Source: Vulcanimicrobiota bacterium (GTDB lineage Bacteria > Vulcanimicrobiota > Vulcanimicrobiia > Vulcanimicrobiales > Vulcanimicrobiaceae). Taken from it: a stretch of 34,882 bases of DNA. The stretch covers positions 1 to 34,882 of the forward strand of contig PMHP01000131.1 in the NCBI GenBank assembly GCA_003158195.1, written 5' to 3'. The notes under the pieces are model-generated. The model searched no databases, had not been told where the DNA came from, and saw only the letters and a list, made by a program, of their open reading frames with translations. This document shows, one piece after another, positions 30,177 to 34,882 of this stretch. Numbering within the stretch: position 1 is the stretch's first letter; each line of letters opens with the position of its first letter. The translations under genes and the position numbers were made by a program.

Positions 30177-31967
30177 TCATTCCGCGAGCGACCCGCTTTC
30201 GTCGGCTCGCGTTAAGTTCGGGTTGTAATACGGATCCTCGAAGCGTTCCGTCGCCCAGGTCCCGCGAAAAAGACTGCGCTCGCGTTCGCGCGCGGCGCGC
30301 TCGGGCCCCGTCTTTGGGGAACCGCGCGAGACCGATTCTTCGTGCCGAAAAGAAACGTGCGGCAAGCAGAGGTTCGAGTAGCCGGCGCGCACGAGCTTCA
30401 AACAGAAATCGAGGTCGTTGAATTCAATCGAGAGCGCTTCGTCGAACCCGCCGACGGCCTCGAATGCGTCGCGCCGGAACATCATCGCGGCCGCGGTGAC
30501 CGCGGTAAAGTTCCGAACGCCAACGATTGTCTCGTCGAGGGCCGGATCGCCGGGCCGTCTTCCGCGGTACAGGTGACCGGCGTACCCCCCGATCCCGACG
30601 ACGACGCCGACGTGTTGCAGCGTTCCGTCGGGATAGAGCAGCCGTGCTCCGACCGCGCCGACGCAGGGCCGTTGCGCTTGTTCGAGCATCGCCTCGATCC
30701 CGCCAAGAGACAAGAACTCGGCGTCGTTGTTGAGCAACAGCACGTACGGGCCATCGGTCGACCGGACGCCGGCGTTGACGAGACGCGAGAAATTGAACGG
30801 ACCCTCGACCCGCACGACCGCGAAGCGCTTGGGCTCGCGCGCCTTCCAGCGCTCGAATGCGGCGAACGTCGCCGGGCTAGCGCTGTCGTTGTCGACGACC
30901 GTCACGCGAAGATCGGCGCCGGGGTTGCGCTCGAAGACGCTGCTTAAAGCGCGCTCCAAGTAGTCCGCTAAGTCCCGCGTTGGAATCACGACCTCGACGC
31001 GGCCAGGCCGGACGATGTCGTAACGCACGATCGCAACGCCCGCGACGTCCGCGCGTACGACGTGGCCGGACTCGCCGCGACGTACGAGCGCGGCCTCGAC
31101 CGCGCGCGCCGCTTCCTGCGCATCGCCGTCCGTTTCGCCCGACCCCCGCAGGTGGTGAACCAGCACCGCAGGCCGGTGCAGGATCGGGCCTCCGTTTTCG
31201 AAGACGCGCAGCGCGAGGTCGTAGTGGCCGGCATTCCCAAATTCACTACGCATGCCGCCGGCCGCAAGGACCGCGGTCCGGCGGTAAAACACGACGCGCC
31301 CGGTGTACATCGACGACAGGAACGTGTCCGGCGACCAGCCGGGGACGAAGCGCGGCAGCAGTCTTCTGCCGCCGGCGTCTTGCTGGTCGCGGTCTCCGTA
31401 CATTGCGACGAGGTTCGGAGCTGCGTTGACGGCGAGCGCGAGTTCGAATGCCGCTTGAGGCCCGAGCAGATCGTCCGGTTCGCAAAGAGCGACGAAGTCT
31501 TCGGTCGCTCGGGCGACCGCGGCATTCCAGCGCGCCGCGATGTCCGCGCCCGAATGTTCCGAGAGCTGCACGAGACGAACGTGGGGATAGGCTTGAGCTC
31601 GAACGGCCGCGAGCGCCGCGCTCGCGTCGCAACCGCAGTCGTTCACGATAACGGCCAGCGTCGGGCGCAGCGACAGCAGCGGCGCGATCTCGCGCATCCG
31701 CGCGAGTTCCGCGCGCCGCGGTTCATTCTCGAGCAGCCAGCGCGTATACGGATCGGACCGATCCATCGTTTCGAAATAATCGAGGGAGGGCAGCTCCGGA
31801 GGGTCGATCGGGCGCACCCGCCCGAAGCGGGCGCGAAGGCGCAGCCAAAGCGCGCGAAGCTGCCAAAACCGGCTGCCTTCGACGAACTCCAAGCGCCGCC
31901 GCATCGCGCGGACGACGCGCTGCAAGGCCACGATGTGCGCCGCGGCATCGTCGAGATCGGGCGGCAT
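30177..31967 (-). CDS. Tandem-domain family-2 glycosyltransferase with degenerate first domain
   Basis: This 596-residue paralogue of the convergent gene has an N-terminal helix with EGSRFWQLRALW (about 30-41). Domain 1 (about 103-330) reads LAVIVNDCGCDASA where the paralogue has SVVVATYN, has lost the DDGS motif (VQLSEHSG instead) and has YGDRDQQD for YSDEDKID, although CEPDDLL remains. It may therefore be structural. Domain 2 keeps VEVVIPTRDLADYLE, VVDNDSAS, PFNFSRLVNAG, LLLNNDAEFL and VGGFDEALSIEFNDLDFCLK. ATG at 31965-31967 follows the ABC ATPase stop by eight bases; the longer frame upstream is out-of-frame ATPase sequence. It is last in the exporter operon. Confidence 0.88.
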   Translation of the reverse strand: MPPDLDDAAAHIVALQRVVRAMRRRLEFVEGSRFWQLRALWLRLRARFGRVRPIDPPELPSLDYFETMDRSDPYTRWLLENEPRRAELARMREIAPLLSLRPTLAVIVNDCGCDASAALAAVRAQAYPHVRLVQLSEHSGADIAARWNAAVARATEDFVALCEPDDLLGPQAAFELALAVNAAPNLVAMYGDRDQQDAGGRRLLPRFVPGWSPDTFLSSMYTGRVVFYRRTAVLAAGGMRSEFGNAGHYDLALRVFENGGPILHRPAVLVHHLRGSGETDGDAQEAARAVEAALVRRGESGHVVRADVAGVAIVRYDIVRPGRVEVVIPTRDLADYLERALSSVFERNPGADLRVTVVDNDSASPATFAAFERWKAREPKRFAVVRVEGPFNFSRLVNAGVRSTDGPYVLLLNNDAEFLSLGGIEAMLEQAQRPCVGAVGARLLYPDGTLQHVGVVVGIGGYAGHLYRGRRPGDPALDETIVGVRNFTAVTAAAMMFRRDAFEAVGGFDEALSIEFNDLDFCLKLVRAGYSNLCLPHVSFRHEESVSRGSPKTGPERAARERERSLFRGTWATERFEDPYYNPNLTRADESGSLAE

Positions 31968-31975
31968 CTGCCGGC

Positions 31976-32773
31976 TCAGTGCGTTTCGAGCAGACCGGCG
32001 CCGAGGCCGGCCCGATAGTCGCTTTCGGCTAGCGCCAACTGGTACGCATCGACGACGCGCTCGGGCGTACCGGCCACGCGCAGCGAGCCGCCGTCGATCC
32101 AAAGCGCCGAATCGCACCAGTGCGAGATCGCGCCCGTGTCGTGCGACACGAGCACGATCGTTCTGCCTTGCCGTTTGAACTGCCGCATCCGCTCGAGGCA
32201 TTTCGCAATGAATGCCGCGTCTCCGACCGCCATCACCTCGTCGAGCAACAGTACGTCGGGATCGATGCTGACTGCGACCGCGAACGCGAGCCGCATGTAC
32301 ATTCCCGACGAATACATGCGCACCGGCACGTCGACGTAGTCGCGCAGTTCGGCGAAATCAACGATCTCGTCGATGCGGCGTTCGATCTGCCGCGGGCTCA
32401 GACCGAGGATCAGCCCGTTCATCTTAACGTTTTCGCGTCCGCTCATGTCCGGATGGAACCCGAGCCCAAGGCTGAGCAGCGGCGCAACCGCGCCGCCCAG
32501 GTTGATCGAGCCGGAATCGGGTGTGTAGATGCCTGCTAAGAGCCGCATCAGCGTCGATTTCCCCGAACCGTTGCGCCCGAGAATACCGAGCATCGAACCC
32601 CGCGAGACGGAGAAACTGACGTCGCGCACGGCGTCGACGAACAGTTCGTTGGCGCGCCCGTTCGTAAAGAACTGCCCTTTGACGAGCGCCTCTTTGAGCG
32701 TCGTCTGCTTGGGAATCCGCACGAGTCGGAAACGTTTCGAGACGTTTGTGACGACGATCGCCTGCTCGTTCAT
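31976..32773 (-). CDS. wzt: ABC transporter ATPase for polysaccharide export (Wzt/KpsT-type, short form)
   Basis: This 265-residue ATPase energises export of a finished, lipid-linked glycan across the inner membrane. It has the Walker A GILGRNGSGKSTLMRLLAGI (about 63-82), the polysaccharide-exporter feature LLSLGLGFHPDMSGRENV, the signature YSSGMYMRLAFA, the Walker B VLLLDEVMAVGD and the switch histidine in LVSHD. It ends about 25 residues after the ATPase core, so the C-terminal carbohydrate-binding domain of long Wzt proteins (about 400 residues) is absent. Its stop precedes the tandem glycosyltransferase by eight bases, and its start overlaps the permease stop (ATGA). Substrate selection by a capped terminus is therefore less certain than in long-Wzt systems. 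Confidence 0.92.
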   Translation of the reverse strand: MNEQAIVVTNVSKRFRLVRIPKQTTLKEALVKGQFFTNGRANELFVDAVRDVSFSVSRGSMLGILGRNGSGKSTLMRLLAGIYTPDSGSINLGGAVAPLLSLGLGFHPDMSGRENVKMNGLILGLSPRQIERRIDEIVDFAELRDYVDVPVRMYSSGMYMRLAFAVAVSIDPDVLLLDEVMAVGDAAFIAKCLERMRQFKRQGRTIVLVSHDTGAISHWCDSALWIDGGSLRVAGTPERVVDAYQLALAESDYRAGLGAGLLETH

Positions 32774-33537
32774 GCGTAGTCCGCGAAGGCGTGTTTGTAC
32801 CGATTGAACACCCGGCGCCCGATCGCGCAGAAAAAGAGCGCCGCGGCCAGCGCGTAGGCCGTCAGCAGAGCACTCGGCAAGCGATCGTAGTAGAAGATGT
32901 TCTGGTAGCCGAGGACGAGCGGGACCATCGGGTCGATGAAGAGGAACGGCCGGATGCGCTCCGGCACCGACGTCAGGGGATAAAAGATCGGCGCTAAATA
33001 GAAGGCGAGACCCAAAATCGTGACCATCAATTGCTGGAGGTCACGGTAGAAGACGTTGAGCGTCGCGAGGCTGAGCAAGATGCCGAGCGTCAGCAGCGCC
33101 TGGATTGCGATCAACACGGGCAAGGTTACGATCGGCCAGCCGACCGGCACGCCAAAAAAGGCGGCGACTGCAAGCAGCAGCGGAACCGACAGCAGATAGT
33201 TGATTCCGTTCGAGAGAATCGGCACGAAAATAAGGATGGCCGGTTCGAAAATCGCGCGTCCAACGTAGGTTCGGCCGTCGACGACGCTCGACGCACCGGC
33301 GCTGATGGCGCTCGCAAACCAGAGCCACGGCAGCAATCCCGAAACAAGGAAAACCGCGTAGTGCGGAATCGGCAGCCGCAGGTAGACCGAGAACACCAGG
33401 GTGTAGACGAGCATCGCGAGCAACGGATTGAGAAACGTCCAGGCGAATCCGAGCACCGAGCCGCGATATCGCAGGGTCAGCTCCCGAACGGTCAACTCGT
33501 AGAGCAGCCAGCGATACCGATAAACCGATTGAACCAA
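32770..33537 (-). CDS. wzm: ABC-2 type polysaccharide export permease (Wzm-type)
   Basis: This 255-residue inner-membrane permease starts VQSVYRYRWLLYELTVRELTLRYRGSVLGFAWTFLNPLLA, shown here in overlapping sense: the amphipathic RELTLRYRGSVLGFAW element precedes the first TM. About six TM segments follow, with FLVSGLLPWLWFASAI and FYLAPIFYPLTSVP typical of O-antigen and teichoic-acid exporters. The start is TTG at 33535-33537; no ATG or GTG fits. The stop overlaps the ATPase start (ATGA). With the ATPase it forms one half-transporter pair that dimerises in the membrane. It lies 44 bases behind a glycosyltransferase gene on the same strand, so the four genes are one operon. Confidence 0.9.
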   Translation of the reverse strand: MVQSVYRYRWLLYELTVRELTLRYRGSVLGFAWTFLNPLLAMLVYTLVFSVYLRLPIPHYAVFLVSGLLPWLWFASAISAGASSVVDGRTYVGRAIFEPAILIFVPILSNGINYLLSVPLLLAVAAFFGVPVGWPIVTLPVLIAIQALLTLGILLSLATLNVFYRDLQQLMVTILGLAFYLAPIFYPLTSVPERIRPFLFIDPMVPLVLGYQNIFYYDRLPSALLTAYALAAALFFCAIGRRVFNRYKHAFADYA

Positions 33538-33581
33538 CGACGGACCCCGCCTAGAGTGGAAATAAACCGCGACAGCGCCGC

Positions 33582-34766
33582 TTAACGGTCATTCGGACCC
33601 AAACAGAATTGTCCGTTTGGCTTCGTCGCGCCGGCGAGGGTCTTCACGCCCCGTGAATCGAGAAGTTGGAGATAGAGCGCGAGGGTCCGATCGCCGAGTG
33701 CGAGGGCGTCGAAGCGGTGGGCTACGGCCGTCATTTTGGCCGGGTCGAGCGGGCCGCGCCCGAGCGCGCGCTCCAGGGCCGCGGCCAGTGCTCGCGGGTC
33801 GCTGCCGACGATCTCGGCCACGCCGTCGAGCACGTCGCGCGTCTGCGGCGTGTCGACCGCGACCACGGGCGCGCCTGCGGCGAGCGCCTCGACCAGGACG
33901 AGCCCTTGCGTCTCGCTGCTACTCGTAAAGAAAAAGACGTCGGCACTTGCGTAAGCGTCGGGCAGAGCGCTGCGCTCGAACTCGCGCGCAAAGATCGTTT
34001 GCGCCGCGACCCCGGCTCGAGCCGCGAAGCGCTCTAGCGCCTCGCGATGCGTGCCGTCCCCGACGATCACCATGCGCGCTGTCGGGTCGCCGAGCAAGGC
34101 AAAGGCTTCGATGCCGAGTTCGAGGTTTTTCTCTCGCCCGAGCCGGCCGACGCACAGCACCATCTTCTCGCCGGGCGCAACGCCGAGCCGCGCGCGCAAC
34201 GCTTCGCTCCTGCGGCCGCGCGAAAAAAATGAGACGTCGATACCGCTCGGAATCACTTCGATCCGCGTCCGTACGCCGAGCGCGCGCAGACGCTGCTCCA
34301 TCGACGCCGTGGGTACGATCACCGCATCGGCGGCGTTCGCATACCCGCGCGTCAGCTGCGTCGCGGCGCTTCGCGTGGCGCGCGCCTCGAACGGTACGTA
34401 GTGCGCGTATTCTTCCAATTGCGTGTGATAGGTGAAGATTAGCGGCACTTGCGCGCGGCGCGCCGCACGCGTTCCGAGCCAACCGGTGACAAACGGCGAG
34501 TGCGTGTGAACGATCGAGAGTTCGCCGAGCGCGCGCGGCAGATACGGTACCGTAAGCCGGTAAGCCGTTCGTGTCGGCAACGGCAACGACGGAACGCGCA
34601 CGACGCCGTCGTCGACGTCGTGGAAACCCGGCATCTCCGGCGTAACGAAAAGCACTTCGTGACCGCGCGCACGCAGCGCAAACCCGAGGCCGTCGAGCGA
34701 TGCGACGATGCCGTTTCGAATCGGATGATAACACTCCGTGAATAAGGCGACGCGCAAGGTACTCAC
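33582..34766 (-). CDS. Family-4 glycosyltransferase (GT-B)
   Basis: This 394-residue enzyme resembles the diacylglycerol glucosyl- and mannosyltransferase (MgtA/Pim-like) branch of GT4. It has VALFTECYHPIRNGIVASLD, PEMPGFHD, VHTHSPFVTGWLG, TYHTQLEEYAHYVP, VIPSGIDVSFF, LCVGRLGREKNLELGIEAF, VGDGTHREALE, and the EX7E region FTSSSETQGLVLVEALAAG. The HTHSPF and YHTQLEEY motifs are typical of lipid-directed members, so it may start the glycan on a lipid or modify a glycolipid. GTG at 34764-34766 is the start, downstream of a TTGACA promoter. It is the first gene of the operon with wzm, wzt and the tandem GT2. Confidence 0.9.
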   Translation of the reverse strand: MSTLRVALFTECYHPIRNGIVASLDGLGFALRARGHEVLFVTPEMPGFHDVDDGVVRVPSLPLPTRTAYRLTVPYLPRALGELSIVHTHSPFVTGWLGTRAARRAQVPLIFTYHTQLEEYAHYVPFEARATRSAATQLTRGYANAADAVIVPTASMEQRLRALGVRTRIEVIPSGIDVSFFSRGRRSEALRARLGVAPGEKMVLCVGRLGREKNLELGIEAFALLGDPTARMVIVGDGTHREALERFAARAGVAAQTIFAREFERSALPDAYASADVFFFTSSSETQGLVLVEALAAGAPVVAVDTPQTRDVLDGVAEIVGSDPRALAAALERALGRGPLDPAKMTAVAHRFDALALGDRTLALYLQLLDSRGVKTLAGATKPNGQFCLGPNDR

Positions 34767-34802
34767 AGATTCCAGACTTGCTCCCAGGAGTCGCCGAACG
34801 CC

Positions 34803-34830
34803 TACATACGTCGGATCGGCGGTTTGTCAA
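34803..34830 (-). promoter_or_regulatory. Promoter for the GT4-wzm-wzt-GT2 operon
   Basis: On the minus strand TTGACA (34830-34825) is followed after 16 bases by TATGTA (34808-34803). The -35 is perfect; the -10 matches only partly. It would give a 5' leader of about 30 bases before the GTG at 34766. Confidence 0.5.
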
Positions 34831-34831
34831 G

Positions 34832-34860
34832 TTGACGCCCCCCCACCCCTGTGCTAAGGT
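34832..34860 (+). promoter_or_regulatory. Divergent promoter pointing off the window end
   Basis: TTGACG (34832-34837), a 17-base C-rich spacer and TAAGGT (34855-34860, fitting TAnnnT) lie back to back with the minus-strand -35. GTCAA-G-TTGAC between them is a palindrome that could serve both. The target gene lies beyond 34882. Confidence 0.4.
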
Positions 34861-34882
34861 GGCCGGGTCATCGGTCCGGCGT

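Noticed and set aside
5-34867. The 12-mer aaggtggccggg occurs near both ends of the window, hinting at circularity
   Set aside because: It is short, GC-rich, not flush with either end, and flanking bases do not match, so chance is sufficient.

Overview
The window reads as a GC-rich, gene-dense bacterial chromosome piece from a diderm organism: it has a TonB/ExbB/ExbD system, a lipoprotein and a Wzm/Wzt-type polysaccharide exporter. It also carries a Gram-positive-type LexA box and GTG/TTG starts are frequent. Candidatus Eremiobacterota (WPS-2) would fit, but this is inference from style and gene content, not a placement. No rRNA, tRNA, CRISPR array or insertion sequence was recognised. Genes are packed with 1-8 nt ATGA/GTGA/TAATG overlaps, and no gene-free stretch reaches 300 nt.

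Region 1 (1 to about 352) appears foreign to the rest. It encodes a fragment resembling the C-terminal part of an actinobacterial secreted subtilisin-like protease, and it breaks a biotin carboxyl carrier protein gene mid-linker. A chimeric contig end is the simplest reading. Region 2 (about 353-12540) lies entirely on the minus strand and is housekeeping. In transcription order it runs rluB, aroH, aroF, tyrA, a TonB_C/TPR periplasmic protein, a probable terminator, exbB, exbD, exbD, tonB, a hairpin, uppP, a two-TM protein, moaC, mogA, folC, folP, folB, folK and a truncated accB. This covers aromatic amino-acid synthesis, energised envelope transport, undecaprenyl phosphate recycling, molybdopterin and folate.

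Region 3 (12600-34766) is a surface-polysaccharide locus with several strand switches. It holds four large glycosyltransferases plus a WsaF-like one, a Wzm/Wzt ABC exporter, and a compact fatty-acyl-AMP ligase / acyl carrier protein / cytosolic AlgX-AlgJ-like SGNH protein operon. That operon continues into two tandem paralogous 451-aa methyltransferases with an unrecognised N-terminal domain. Three membrane- or lipid-anchored proteins share a GWxxD/RxDVA domain (four copies), and two tiny coiled-coil proteins share a W/R-rich motif with the N-termini of the big glycosyltransferases. The likely output is an acylated and methylated glycan assembled in the cytoplasm and exported by the ABC transporter.

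Embedded in region 3 is a DNA-repair island (17830-18900): a small unknown protein and 3-methyladenine DNA glycosylase sit behind a near-consensus promoter whose spacer is a perfect CGAACNNNNGTTCG SOS box. Immediately downstream, a two-gene cassette is flanked by a 43-nt imperfect direct repeat derived from the glycosylase 3' end. The observations most worth following are the ligase-ACP-SGNH acylation module, the SOS-controlled glycosylase operon with its unknown partner, and the repeat-flanked cassette.
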